This document shows positions 1-8,686 of a DNA stretch of 64,000 bases, piece by piece. The notes under the pieces were generated by a model. It was not told the DNA's origin, did not search any database, and saw only the letters and a program-made list of their open reading frames with translations. This DNA is from Sutterella sp. Its GTDB lineage: Bacteria; Pseudomonadota; Gammaproteobacteria; Burkholderiales; Burkholderiaceae_F. Location of the stretch: the NCBI GenBank assembly GCA_019418605.1, contig DYBN01000054.1, positions 62,001 to 126,000 on the forward strand, in the 5' to 3' direction. How positions within the stretch are numbered: position 1 is the stretch's first letter; each line of letters begins with the position of its first letter. Position numbers and translations under genes: made by a program.

Positions 1-717
1 GGCTTTCTCACCGCCATCGCGCTCATGCAAAAGCCCCCGCGCATCGACGAGTGGATCGGCTTTGTCTACGACATCGAGCGCCGTCCGCTTGCCAAACTGC
101 CCGCGGCTGAAGAGCAGGCCGAGCTTCGCCGTCTGATCCTTGCCCGGGGCGCCGAAATCGAAGCCTCGATCCTGGCGCAAAAAGCGATCGACCCCATCAT
201 CTTTGAAGACACCGAGGAAGACGCGCCCGAAGACCCCTTTGCGGCGCTTCATCCCTTTGCCGACGGCTTTGCCATGGCATGCGCCAACTGGCCCGAGCTG
301 ATGAAAAACAATTCGCAGGCCGTGCAGGCCGCCCTCGTGGGCATTCTGCGCTACGAAAGCGACGAAAGTGACGAGAACGACGAGGACGAAAGCGGGGACG
401 AAAATCAGCCCGCAGCAAAAACTCAGGACGGCGCCGCTTCGGAAATCAACGAAGATAAGGACAATTTGCCTGACGAAGACGGCAAACTAGAGGCTCTTGA
501 CGAAATCTCCTTTGCCAACCTCGACGAGGCGCTTGCCGACCTCGCGGCCTGCGTGCAGGAAATTGCCGAAGTCACGCGCGCAGAAGACATCGCGCAGGCC
601 GCACAGGCAGGCCGCACGGCGCATCGCCTTTCGGGCGGCGCGGCCGCAGGCAAGTCAAAAGGCGGCAAAAAGGCAAAGACAAAGGCCAAGGGCAATCAGG
701 GCGGCCGCAGGCGATAA
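1..717 (+). CDS. UPF0149/YecA-family protein, 5'-truncated by window edge
   Basis: The frame is open from the first base and reads GFLTAIALM, then PRIDEWIGFVYD. This matches the UPF0149 (YgfB/YecA) signature of a short GFLTA segment followed by a conserved EW motif, so the real start lies upstream; the internal ATG at 25 is not a start. The fold is an all-helical domain of unknown biochemical role. After about 110 visible residues the protein turns strongly acidic (ESDESDENDEDESGDEN) and ends in a Lys/Gly/Arg-rich tail (about residues 205-230 from the ATG). Family members often carry a C-terminal SEC-C zinc motif; none is visible here and the basic tail takes its place. Family assignment is moderately sure; function is unknown. 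Confidence 0.6.
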   Translation, partial: GFLTAIALMQKPPRIDEWIGFVYDIERRPLAKLPAAEEQAELRRLILARGAEIEASILAQKAIDPIIFEDTEEDAPEDPFAALHPFADGFAMACANWPELMKNNSQAVQAALVGILRYESDESDENDEDESGDENQPAAKTQDGAASEINEDKDNLPDEDGKLEALDEISFANLDEALADLAACVQEIAEVTRAEDIAQAAQAGRTAHRLSGGAAAGKSKGGKKAKTKAKGNQGGRRR

Positions 718-737
718 GAGTCCCGCAGCAGAGGGCT

Positions 738-2066
738 TTAGCTTTTCCCCACGCCTTCGGCGGCAAGCCTTTTGCGTGCGGCGCCCGCCGCGCACACAAG
801 AAGCAGCACGGGCAGCCCCAGGGCGGCCGTCGCCGTAAAAAAGCCCGCGTAGCCCAGCGTCTGCACGGCCATCCCCGAGAAGCCCGCAAGGAACTTGGGC
901 AGGATCAGCATGACGGAGGAAAAAAGCGCGTACTGCGTGGCCGAATACGCCACGTTGGTAAGCCCCGAGAGATAGGCAAGAAAAGCCACCGAGGCAATGC
1001 CCGAGGCAAGGTTGTCGGCGCTCACCGTCACGACCAGAAACGCGAGGTCGTGCCCCCTTTGAGCGAGCACGGCAAAAAGAAGGTTCGTTGCCGCCGACAG
1101 AACGGCACCCAGAAAGAGCGTGCGCATCACGCCGATGCGCATCGAGACGATGCCGCCCACGAAGGCCCCGAGCAGCGTCATCACGACGCCGAAGACCTTG
1201 CTCACGGCCGCCACCTCCTCCTTGGAAAAACCCAGGTCCGCATAAAAGGGATTGGCCATCACGCCCATCACCACGTCGCTGATGCGGTAGGTGGCGATCA
1301 ATAGCAAAATCACCGCGGCCCACCTCCCGAAGCGCTTGAAAAAGTCCAGAAAGGGCGCCAAAACGGCTTCGCGCAGCCAGTTGCCGACGCCTTTGGCCGC
1401 GCGCGGATGCACCGGCACCCTGGGCTCGGGACTCAACAGGACGGCCGCAGGCCCCACAAGCGCGCTTGCGGCCATCACGAGGTAGGCCGTGCGCCACCCG
1501 CTTGAAGAGGCGCCGTCGGCCCAGGCGGCAATGGCAAGCGCCCCCGCCCCGGCCCAGATCATTGCGAGCCGATAGCCCGTCTGATAGGTCGCCAAAAACG
1601 CCGCCTGCTCTTTTTCTCCGCCGCTCTCAATGCGGTAGGCGTCAAGCGCCACGTCCTGCGTGGCGCTTGCAAAAGCCGCGGCCACCGCCAGCGCGGCCAT
1701 GCGCGTGAGGTGCTCTTGGGGGTCGGTCAAGGCCATGGCCGCAAGGGAGGCGATGAGGGCCGCCTGTGCCAGCAGCAGCCAGGCGCGGCGCCTGCCAAAG
1801 CGGCGCGTTAAAAAGGGCACGGGCAGACGGTCCACGAGCGGGGCCCAGGCCCACTTCATCGCCCAGCACAGTCCCGCCCAGCTCATAAAGCCGATTGTCG
1901 TCAGGTCAACTCCGGCCTCGCGCAGCCAAAAGGAAAGCGTGCCGAGCACCAGCAGCAGCGGCAGGCCCGAAGAAAATCCCAGAAAGAGCATCCGCACGGC
2001 AACCGGATGCCGGTAGACGGCAAGCGTTTGCAGACACTTTTCCTTGTACGCATGCAGGCGGCTCAA
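738..2066 (-). CDS. ampG: AmpG-like MFS permease (muropeptide import)
   Basis: A 442-residue, 12-helix major facilitator protein. The N-terminal block FSSGLPLLLVLGTLSFWLRE, followed by DLTTIGF and SATQDVALDAYRIE, is the AmpG pattern. AmpG proteins import GlcNAc-anhydroMurNAc peptides released from the wall for recycling in the cytoplasm. The start is a TTG (reverse strand) placed 6 bases after a clear AAGGAG; the first in-frame ATG would remove about 25 residues ahead of the first helix. No beta-lactamase or AmpD gene is adjacent. It could be a related MFS carrier, but the family match is good. Confidence 0.8.
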   Translation of the reverse strand: MSRLHAYKEKCLQTLAVYRHPVAVRMLFLGFSSGLPLLLVLGTLSFWLREAGVDLTTIGFMSWAGLCWAMKWAWAPLVDRLPVPFLTRRFGRRRAWLLLAQAALIASLAAMALTDPQEHLTRMAALAVAAAFASATQDVALDAYRIESGGEKEQAAFLATYQTGYRLAMIWAGAGALAIAAWADGASSSGWRTAYLVMAASALVGPAAVLLSPEPRVPVHPRAAKGVGNWLREAVLAPFLDFFKRFGRWAAVILLLIATYRISDVVMGVMANPFYADLGFSKEEVAAVSKVFGVVMTLLGAFVGGIVSMRIGVMRTLFLGAVLSAATNLLFAVLAQRGHDLAFLVVTVSADNLASGIASVAFLAYLSGLTNVAYSATQYALFSSVMLILPKFLAGFSGMAVQTLGYAGFFTATAALGLPVLLLVCAAGAARKRLAAEGVGKS

Positions 2067-2106
2067 GTCGTGCTCCTTCTTTTTTTGATCCTGATCCCGC
2101 CGCCTT

Positions 2107-2799
2107 TTAGATCACCTCGGACGCTCCAGCAAGCCACCGCCAGTCGCCAGGCTTGAGGTCGTCTGCAAGCCGCAGCTTGCCGAAGGAAACGCGCTCAAGC
2201 GCTTCGACCCGGTTGCCGGCTGCGGCCACCATGCGCTTGACCTGGTGGTACTTGCCGCTTGTGATCGTCATTTCAAAAACGTCGGGTGCAAGAAGCGAGA
2301 CGTCCGCAGCGCGCAGGGGCGCTTTTTCATCGACCAGGAGCACGCCGTCGACGAGCTTTTTTACCGTCTCATCGGACACGGGGTGCTTGCAGCGCACGCG
2401 GTAGCGCTTCGGGACATGGCGCTTGGGGTGCGTAAGGCGATGCTGCAGCGCCCCGTCGTCGGTAAAAAGAAGCAGCCCCGTCGTGTCCGCGTCAAGGCGT
2501 CCCACGGGCTGCACGCCGCGCACGCGCAAAGGCGCGGGCAGCAGCGTCATGACGCTCGGATGATGCGTGGGCTTTTGCGAGCACTCGTACCCGGCGGGCT
2601 TGTTCATCACAATGAGCGCCTTTTCAACATAGGGCCAGGACTTCCCGTCGACGGCAAACGTGATGCCCTCGGGGTCGATCTCGGCATCCGGATCGGTCAT
2701 CACGCGCCCTGCAAATGAGACGCGCGAAAGCGCAATCAAGCCGCGACACTCGTGCCGCGTCCCAAAGCCCTGCGTAAAGAGAATCTGCTCAAGCCGCAT
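2107..2799 (-). CDS. rsuA: 16S rRNA pseudouridine synthase, RsuA family
   Basis: About 230 residues: a short N-terminal S4-like RNA-binding part (MRLEQILFTQGFGTRHE), then the RsuA/RluB/E/F catalytic core. The active-site motif GRLDADTTGLLLFTDDG holds the expected catalytic Asp (about residue 103). RsuA makes pseudouridine 516 in 16S rRNA; exact target specificity within the family is inferred. The ATG at 2799 has AAAGGA 9 bases upstream. A longer in-frame start at 2868 would overlap the upstream exonuclease gene by about 30 bases and adds non-family sequence, so it was not used. Confidence 0.82.
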   Translation of the reverse strand: MRLEQILFTQGFGTRHECRGLIALSRVSFAGRVMTDPDAEIDPEGITFAVDGKSWPYVEKALIVMNKPAGYECSQKPTHHPSVMTLLPAPLRVRGVQPVGRLDADTTGLLLFTDDGALQHRLTHPKRHVPKRYRVRCKHPVSDETVKKLVDGVLLVDEKAPLRAADVSLLAPDVFEMTITSGKYHQVKRMVAAAGNRVEALERVSFGKLRLADDLKPGDWRWLAGASEVI

Positions 2800-2836
2800 G
2801 GATTTGTATCCTTTGTCCCTGAACCTCTCGGTGCTG

Positions 2837-3628
2837 TCAACCTTGTAGCGCGCGGGGGTCGAGGTCAAAGTCGATCACCACGGGGGCGTGATCGGAAAAC
2901 TTCTCGTCTTTGTAGATAAACGTGCTCTTTGCCTTGGCCGCAATGCCCGCCGTGCCGAACATGTAGTCGATGCGCCAGCCCACGTTCTTGGCCCTTGCCT
3001 GCCCGCGCTGGCTCCACCAGGTGTACTGCTCGGGCCTTGGGTCGAGCTCGCGAAAGATGTCGTGCCAGCCCTCGGCGTCGAGCTGCTCGCTCACCCACTG
3101 ACGCTCCTCGGGCAAAAAGCCCGAGTGCGTGAGGTTTCCCTTCCAGTTCTTGATGTCGATTTCCTTGTGCGCGATGTTGACGTCGCCGCAGACGAGAATT
3201 TCGCGCCCCGTGGCGGCAAGTTCGCGCATGTGCAGGCGAAATGCGTCCAAAAACCGGTATTTGGCCGCCTGGCGCTCTTCGCTTGACGTGCCCGAGGGAA
3301 AATACACGCTCACAATTGAAAGGCCCTTGAAGTCGATGCGCACGTAGCGCCCCTCGTTGTCAAACTCTTCAACCCCAAAGCCCGTTTTTACGGAGGCCGG
3401 TGCAATCTTTGACCACAGGCCGCAGCCGGAGTAGCCGCGCTTTTGCGCGCAGTGCACCCACGACTCGTAGCCCGGCTGATTGCGCACCTTCTCGCTTAAG
3501 TCCGCCTCCTGGGCCTTGAGCTCCTGCACGCAGAGAACATCGGCGTTGATGCCGGAAAACCACTTCCAGAATCCCTTGTCTGCCGCCGAACGAATGCCGT
3601 TGGCGTTAAACGTCACAACGCGAAGCAC
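2837..3628 (-). CDS. xthA: Exodeoxyribonuclease III
   Basis: A 263-residue exonuclease III/AP endonuclease of the EEP fold. Visible landmarks are RVVTFNANGIRSA at the N-terminus, the metal-binding Glu in CVQELKAQ (about residue 36), GDVNIAH (Asp and Asn of the active site) and the C-terminal SDHAPV with the general-base His. It repairs abasic sites and 3'-blocked ends. The start is chosen as GTG 3628 because TAAGGAG lies about 10 bases before it and the protein then begins exactly like E. coli ExoIII; the ATG at 3658 would add ten odd residues. The rsuA-like gene starts 38 bases downstream. Confidence 0.9.
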   Translation of the reverse strand: MLRVVTFNANGIRSAADKGFWKWFSGINADVLCVQELKAQEADLSEKVRNQPGYESWVHCAQKRGYSGCGLWSKIAPASVKTGFGVEEFDNEGRYVRIDFKGLSIVSVYFPSGTSSEERQAAKYRFLDAFRLHMRELAATGREILVCGDVNIAHKEIDIKNWKGNLTHSGFLPEERQWVSEQLDAEGWHDIFRELDPRPEQYTWWSQRGQARAKNVGWRIDYMFGTAGIAAKAKSTFIYKDEKFSDHAPVVIDFDLDPRALQG

Positions 3629-3761
3629 GGTGCGCCCACTCCTTACGAGAAAAACCAAATGACCTAAAATTTTAGCTTCAGCCCGCGGCGCCCCTTGTTT
3701 GTCGGCGCCCGGGCGAAGCGATTTATCTTTTCAAGCCCCTTTTTTCCCTTTCGTCGCCTCC

Positions 3762-4439
3762 ATGACTCCCAATCACGCCCAGTTCATCGAATTTGCCCTC
3801 ACCGCCAACGTGCTGCGCTTCGGGGAATTCAAAACCAAGGCGGGCCGCATGAGCCCCTACTTCTTCAACGCCGGACTCTTTAACACCGGCAGCCTGCTCG
3901 ATCGCCTGGGTGCGTTCTATGCGCAGGCGCTACTTGATGCGAAAAAAGCCGGCCGCATCGACTTCGACATGATCTTCGGGCCCGCCTACAAGGGCATCCC
4001 GCTCGTGGCGACCGTGGCCATGAATCTCGCCCGCCTGGGCTGCGACGTACCCTGGGCCTTCAACCGCAAGGAAATCAAGGACCACGGCGAGGGCGGCACC
4101 GTGATCGGATCGCCGCTTGCCGGGCGCGTGGTCATCGTCGACGACGTGATCAGCGCGGGCACCTCGGTGCGCGAATCGGTAAGCCTCATCCGCGCCGCCG
4201 GCGCAACCCCCTCGGGTGTTTTGATTGCGCTTGACCGTCAGGAGCGCGGCGGCAACGCCGAAGCGATGACCGAAACGTCGGCCGTGCAGGATGTGGAGAA
4301 AACCTTCTCGATGCCCGTGGTAAGCATCGCCAACCTCAACGACCTTCTTGAATTCATGAACGGCGACTCGGAGGCTGCAAAGAACGCCCGCGCCTATCGC
4401 GACGCCGTTGCCGCCTACCGCGCAAGGTACGGCGCTTAA
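3762..4439 (+). CDS. pyrE: Orotate phosphoribosyltransferase
   Basis: 225 residues, the usual size for PyrE. It joins orotate to PRPP to make OMP in de novo pyrimidine synthesis. The PRPP-binding loop reads VVIVDDVISAGTS, and the N-terminal NVLRFGEFKTKAGRMSPYFFN is typical of the family. The ATG at 3762 is the family-consistent start though no clear Shine-Dalgarno is visible before it; the longer open frame upstream is not conserved-looking. It is divergent from xthA with about 130 bases between starts and ends in a good intrinsic terminator. Confidence 0.92.
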   Translation: MTPNHAQFIEFALTANVLRFGEFKTKAGRMSPYFFNAGLFNTGSLLDRLGAFYAQALLDAKKAGRIDFDMIFGPAYKGIPLVATVAMNLARLGCDVPWAFNRKEIKDHGEGGTVIGSPLAGRVVIVDDVISAGTSVRESVSLIRAAGATPSGVLIALDRQERGGNAEAMTETSAVQDVEKTFSMPVVSIANLNDLLEFMNGDSEAAKNARAYRDAVAAYRARYGA

Positions 4440-4470
4440 ATAAAAATCTTTCAGGCGACTTTCCGCCCGC

Positions 4471-4512
4471 AAGCCGCAGCCGGCCTTTTTTCCCGGCCCT
4501 GCGGCTTTTTTC
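4471..4512 (+). terminator. Intrinsic terminator after pyrE
   Basis: Outer arms AAGCCGCAG (4471-4479) and CTGCGGCTT (4499-4507) pair perfectly, and inner GGCC/GGCC pairs add to the stem. A T run follows at once. It sits between convergent pyrE and the DUF805 gene and may serve both. Confidence 0.8.
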
Positions 4513-4516
4513 GTGT

Positions 4517-4951
4517 TTAGCCGCGGCCAAAGCGTCTGCGGTCGTCTTCGACAAACTTGTCGTAGGGCCCCAGGCCCGGCGCAGAGGGCAGCATCAGCAG
4601 CACCGCCACCACGGCCCAGCCTGCGACCGGCACGAGGCCCAGAGCCATCCACCAGCCCGAAAAGCCCGCGTCGTGCAGCCGCCTGCGGGTCATTCTGAAT
4701 ACCGGGATGACGGACAAAAAGAAAAAGACGAGCCACCCGTTTAAAAAGACCTTCATGTAGGTCGAGTCCGGGGCGACTTCAAGCCGGTAGCCGATTTCAA
4801 AGGGAATCGCAAAGGCCGCGGCATAGATCACGGCGTAGGCTGCAAGCGTGAGCCAAAACGCGCGCCTTCCCACGCGCCCGAGACGGGTGCGGTCAAACAA
4901 AAGCAGGCGGCCGAAAGCCCGCCCGGTGCGTTTTTGTTTGAATGGCTGCAT
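4517..4951 (-). CDS. DUF805 family inner-membrane protein
   Basis: About 144 residues with four hydrophobic segments. The hallmark RRLHDAGFSGWW followed by a Pro/Gly-rich hydrophobic segment is the DUF805 (YhaH-like) signature. DUF805 proteins are small integral membrane proteins of unknown function. The ATG at 4951 was chosen because the upstream extension (to 5065) is basic and Cys-rich without family resemblance and overlaps the gatB terminator. It lies convergent with pyrE and downstream of gatB on the same strand, but the gatB terminator separates them. Confidence 0.75.
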   Translation of the reverse strand: MQPFKQKRTGRAFGRLLLFDRTRLGRVGRRAFWLTLAAYAVIYAAAFAIPFEIGYRLEVAPDSTYMKVFLNGWLVFFFLSVIPVFRMTRRRLHDAGFSGWWMALGLVPVAGWAVVAVLLMLPSAPGLGPYDKFVEDDRRRFGRG

Positions 4952-5050
4952 GGAAGTGCCCCGTGCGAAACAAAAATACCGCGTGAGAGAAGTGTTTGAG
5001 AGCGCCCGCTCAAAATGCTTTTGGGAAAGCCTTCGGGGCGCGCGAAGACA

Positions 5051-5094
5051 AAAACGGAGGCTCACACGGCTCTTGGCGGCGCAGCCTCCGTTTG
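5051..5094 (-). terminator. Intrinsic terminator after gatB
   Basis: Arms AAACGGAGGCT (5052-5062) and AGCCTCCGTTT (5083-5093) form an 11-bp stem; read on the minus strand, the stem is followed by more T residues. It lies about 40 bases past the gatB stop. Confidence 0.75.
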
Positions 5095-5129
5095 TTGTTT
5101 GGGCGCTCGTTTGGCTTGGGATGGAGAGC

Positions 5130-6581
5130 TTATCCCTTGAGCTTGCGGGTCAGAATTTCATTGACCTGCTTGGGATTGGCCTTGCCCCGGGTGGCCTTCA
5201 TCGCCTGTCCGACAAGGGCGTTGAAGGCTTTCTGCTTGCCGGCCTTGAACTCCTCAATCATCTTGGCGTTGTTTTTGAGCACCTCGTCGATGATGGCTTC
5301 AAGAGCTCCGGCGTCCGAAATCTGCTTTAAGCCCTCTTTTTCGATCAGCGCGTCGACCGTCTCCCGGGCCCCGTCCCAGATCAGGGAGAAGATGCGCTTG
5401 GCGCCCTTGGCGTTGATCGTGCCGTCGGCAAGACGCTTGAGGATGTCGGCAAGACGCGCGGCCGTCACCGGGGCCGTCGCATACGTCATCCCTTCGGCCG
5501 CATTGACGGAGGCGGCCACTTCGCCCATCACCCAGTTGGCGGCGATCTTCTTGTCGGGGGCGCTCTCGCACACGGCAAGGAAATAGTCGGCCACGTCGCG
5601 GCTTGATGTAAGGACGTCTGCGTCGTACTCCGTCAGTCCGTAGTCGGAGACAAAGCGCGCGCGCATCTGCTCGGGGAGCTCGGGCATCTGCGAGGCGACC
5701 TGCGCCTTCCACTCGGGCGAAATGATGCACGGCAGCAAATCGGGATCCGGGAAGTAGCGATAGTCCATCGAGTCTTCCTTGGTGCGCATCTCGCGGGTTT
5801 CGCCGTTTTCGGGGTCATACAGGCGCGTAGCCTGCACGATCCTGCCGCCGGCTTCAATCACCGCGATCTGGCGGCGCACCTCATAGTCGATGGCCTCCTG
5901 CAGGAACTTGAAGGAGTTGAGGTTCTTGATTTCGCATCGCGTGCCGAACTTCGTCTCGCCCATCGGGCGCACGGAGACGTTGGCGTCGCACCGGAAGTTT
6001 CCCTCCTGCATGTTGCCGCGCGAAATCCCAAGCCACACCACAAGAGCGTGCAGCGCCTTGGCGTAGCCCACGGCTTCGGCAGAGCTTCTCAACTCGGGCT
6101 CCGTGACGATCTCAAGCAGAGGCGTGCCCGCGCGGTTTAAGTCAATGCCCGACTTGTGCGGCTGCACGCCGTGATTGCTCTTGCCCGCGTCCTCTTCAAG
6201 GTGCGCGCGGGTAAGGTGAATCGTCTTCATGTAGGGCTCGCCCTCCTTGGGCTCGACCTTGAATCGCAATTCCCCTCCCTTTACAACCGGCAGATCAAAC
6301 TGGCTGATCTGATAGCCCTTGGGCAGATCGGGATAAAAATAATTCTTGCGGTCAAAGACGGACTTTTCGGCCACTTCGGCGTGAATGGCAAGTCCGAAGC
6401 GAATGGCTCTCTCAACTGCGCCGCGGTTTAACACCGGCAGCGCCCCCGGCAGGGCGAGGTCGATGTAGCAGGCCTGCGTGTTGGGCTCGGCGCCGAAGGC
6501 GGTCGAGGCGCCAGAGAAAATCTTGGAGTCCGTCGAGAGCTGCACGTGCGTCTCAAGACCGATCACTACTTCCCATTGCAT
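5130..6581 (-). CDS. gatB: Asp-tRNA(Asn)/Glu-tRNA(Gln) amidotransferase subunit B
   Basis: 483 residues, normal for GatB. The subunit holds the misacylated tRNA and the kinase/transamidation site of the GatCAB complex. Landmarks: WEVVIGLETHVQL at the N-terminus, the signature KSVFDRKNYFYPDLPKGYQISQ, and a C-terminal YqeY-like helical domain ending in ANPKQVNEILTRKL. It is the last gene of gatC-gatA-gatB, 20 bases after gatA, and is followed by a strong terminator. Presence of GatCAB indicates that Gln-tRNA or Asn-tRNA (or both) is made by transamidation in this organism. Confidence 0.95.
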   Translation of the reverse strand: MQWEVVIGLETHVQLSTDSKIFSGASTAFGAEPNTQACYIDLALPGALPVLNRGAVERAIRFGLAIHAEVAEKSVFDRKNYFYPDLPKGYQISQFDLPVVKGGELRFKVEPKEGEPYMKTIHLTRAHLEEDAGKSNHGVQPHKSGIDLNRAGTPLLEIVTEPELRSSAEAVGYAKALHALVVWLGISRGNMQEGNFRCDANVSVRPMGETKFGTRCEIKNLNSFKFLQEAIDYEVRRQIAVIEAGGRIVQATRLYDPENGETREMRTKEDSMDYRYFPDPDLLPCIISPEWKAQVASQMPELPEQMRARFVSDYGLTEYDADVLTSSRDVADYFLAVCESAPDKKIAANWVMGEVAASVNAAEGMTYATAPVTAARLADILKRLADGTINAKGAKRIFSLIWDGARETVDALIEKEGLKQISDAGALEAIIDEVLKNNAKMIEEFKAGKQKAFNALVGQAMKATRGKANPKQVNEILTRKLKG

Positions 6582-6601
6582 ATCTTGTTTACTCTCTCGC
6601 T

Positions 6602-8059
6602 CTAAAAACCGTTGGGATGACGCTTGTGCCAGTCGCTTGCCTGCTGCCAGGCGTGCGCAACGCCGAGCATGCGGGCCTCGGCAAAGCGCGGGCAGGTGAG
6701 CTGCACGCCGATCGGCCGGCCGTTGGAGTGAATGCCGCAGGGCATGCTCATGCAGGGAAGGCCTGCAAGCGAGGCGGGCACGGTGTAGAGGTCCCCGAGA
6801 TAGGCCGACACGGGATCGGCCTTGGAGCCGAAGTCGTAGGCCGTGGAAGTGGTCACGGGACTGACGATGACGTCGACCTTTTCAAAGGCGGCGTCAAACT
6901 CCTGGGCAATCAGGCGGCGCACCTTCTGCGCCTTGATGTAGTAGGCGTCGTAGTAGCCGTGCGAGAGCACGTAGGTGCCGATCAGGATGCGGCGCTTGGG
7001 TTCGGCCCCGAACCCCTCGTTGCGGCTTTTCTTGATCATGTCCTGAATGTCGCCGTAGTCCTTGGCGCGGTAGCCGTAGCGCACGCCGTCAAAGCGCGAC
7101 AAGTTGGAGCTTGCCTCGGCGCAGGCCACCACGTAGTAGACCGACACGCCAAGCCCCGCGTTGGGCAGTTCAATGTCGACGATCTCGGCGCCCTGGCTGC
7201 GGTACTCTTCGAGCACCTTCTCGATGGCCTCGGCCACTTCGGCGTCAAGCTCGCCCGTAAACCAGGCGCGCGGCACGCCGATGCGAAGGCCCTTGACGCC
7301 CTTGTTCAGGTCGCGCGTGAAGTCTTCCGCAGGCCTGTCTTCGCTCGTGGAATCCCAGGGCTCAAAGCCCACCATGTCGCCCAAAACCCAGGCGATGTCT
7401 TCGGCCGTGTGCGCCATGAGGCCCGCGGTGTCAAGCGAACTTGCAAAGGCAATCATGCCCAGACGGCTCGGACGCCCGTAGGTGGGCTTGACGCCCGTGA
7501 TGCCGGTAAAGGCCGCGGGCTCGCGAATCGAGCCGCCCGTGTCGGTTGCCGTGGCAATGGGCGCAAGGCCCGCGGCCACGCAGGAGGCCGAGCCCCCGGA
7601 GCTGCCGCCCGGAACCGCATTGGGGTCCCAGGGGTTGAGAACCTTGCCGTAGGCCGAATTCTCATTGGCCGAGCCCATGGCGAATTCGTCGCAATTGAGT
7701 TTGCCGAGCGTCACAAGGCCCGCTTCGCGCAGCTTTCGCACCACCGTGGCGTCAAAGGGGCTCATGTAGCCCTCGAGCATTTTGCTTGCCGCCGTCGAGG
7801 CCCACTTGCGGGTGACGAAAATATCCTTGTGCGCGATCGGAATGCCGGTCAGGCGCCCGCCCTTGCCCTGGGCAATCAGCGCGTCGGCCGCGCGCGCCTC
7901 GGCAAGCGTCTCTTCGGGGCGCACGTCAAGAAAGCAGTTGAGGTCGCGGTGCGCGTCGATGCGTCCGAGATACTCCCGGGCGAGCTCCTCGGCGCTCACC
8001 TCGCGCGCGGCAAGCGCGCGGGAGAGTTCCGCAACGGTATGAAAGGTGTTGTCAGCCAT
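6602..8059 (-). CDS. gatA: Asp-tRNA(Asn)/Glu-tRNA(Gln) amidotransferase subunit A
   Basis: 485 residues. GatA is the amidase that releases ammonia from glutamine. The amidase-signature Ser-cisSer-Lys triad is visible: the Lys in PIAHKDIFVT, and the two serines in PGGSSGGSASCVAAGL followed by TDTGGSIREPAAF. The ATG start has AGGAAG upstream. It lies between gatC (32 bases upstream) and gatB in one operon. A 546-codon open frame lies antisense across this gene; it is a codon-composition shadow. Confidence 0.95.
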   Translation of the reverse strand: MADNTFHTVAELSRALAAREVSAEELAREYLGRIDAHRDLNCFLDVRPEETLAEARAADALIAQGKGGRLTGIPIAHKDIFVTRKWASTAASKMLEGYMSPFDATVVRKLREAGLVTLGKLNCDEFAMGSANENSAYGKVLNPWDPNAVPGGSSGGSASCVAAGLAPIATATDTGGSIREPAAFTGITGVKPTYGRPSRLGMIAFASSLDTAGLMAHTAEDIAWVLGDMVGFEPWDSTSEDRPAEDFTRDLNKGVKGLRIGVPRAWFTGELDAEVAEAIEKVLEEYRSQGAEIVDIELPNAGLGVSVYYVVACAEASSNLSRFDGVRYGYRAKDYGDIQDMIKKSRNEGFGAEPKRRILIGTYVLSHGYYDAYYIKAQKVRRLIAQEFDAAFEKVDVIVSPVTTSTAYDFGSKADPVSAYLGDLYTVPASLAGLPCMSMPCGIHSNGRPIGVQLTCPRFAEARMLGVAHAWQQASDWHKRHPNGF

Positions 8060-8091
8060 GTTGTGTCTTCTTCCTTTTTAGGCGAGCGCGG

Positions 8092-8379
8092 TTATTCGAT
8101 CACCTGCGGCACAAGGAACATGCCCTCGTACTCCTGCGGCGCATTCTTCATGTTTTCTTCGCGGTCGTCACCGAACACCACCTTGTCTTCGCGCTGGCGC
8201 TGTACGCCGTCGTGGGGGTGCATCATCGGCTCCACGCCGTCGGTGTCGACGGCCTGAATGCGCTCGATCATCTTGAAAATATCGTTGAGCTCAACCTGCA
8301 TCTTCTGCGCCTGCGCATCGTCGATGTCGATGTGCGCGAGCTCCGAAATGCGGTGAACATCGTCCAATCCGAGGGACAT
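8092..8379 (-). CDS. gatC: Asp-tRNA(Asn)/Glu-tRNA(Gln) amidotransferase subunit C
   Basis: 95 residues, the typical size for GatC, the small belt subunit that wraps around GatA and stabilises it on GatB. The N-terminus MSLGLDDVHRISELAHIDI and the internal DVxxMMHP-like segment (DGVEPMMHPHDG) fit the family. The ATG at 8379 is preferred; the 12-codon upstream extension to 8415 is not conserved-looking. First gene of the gat operon; its promoter must lie in the divergent region before rlpA. Confidence 0.92.
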   Translation of the reverse strand: MSLGLDDVHRISELAHIDIDDAQAQKMQVELNDIFKMIERIQAVDTDGVEPMMHPHDGVQRQREDKVVFGDDREENMKNAPQEYEGMFLVPQVIE

Positions 8380-8686
8380 AGCTTTCAGTACCTGCAAAAA
8401 TGCAAAACAAAACAAAAGAGGAAATTTACCGCCTTTCCTGATTTTTATGGAAATGCGCGCGCAAAAAAGTTGCGCCCCGACAAGCTCTTCGAGCCGCTTT
8501 CCAAAACGCTCTCCTGCGGGCGGCGCCGAAGGCCAAAAGGGCGCCGCGGGCGCGCAGCCAAAGGGCGCGCGCTATAGTAGCCGCACGGCGTTTTTTTCCC
8601 AAGGGCGGCGCGCCTTTGTTTGGCCTTGTCGGGGCCGTGCGCCGCCTTCCCGCTCCCATCTCAGGATTTATTTCCCGCAGCGACTC
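8380..8686. other. Divergent intergenic region gatC / rlpA
   Basis: About 307 bases without a credible gene. The right half is extremely G+C rich, with repeated GGGCGC/GCGCGC blocks, and carries a TATAGT at 8573-8578 that could be a -10 element for rlpA; no good -35 is seen at the matching distance. No strong hairpin with a T run was found. Confidence 0.4.

Noticed and set aside
6617..8257. 546-codon open frame on the plus strand across gatA and gatC
   Set aside because: It is antisense to certain gat genes and its residues (Ala/Gly/His/Arg/Val-rich) are what GC-rich third positions give on the opposite strand.
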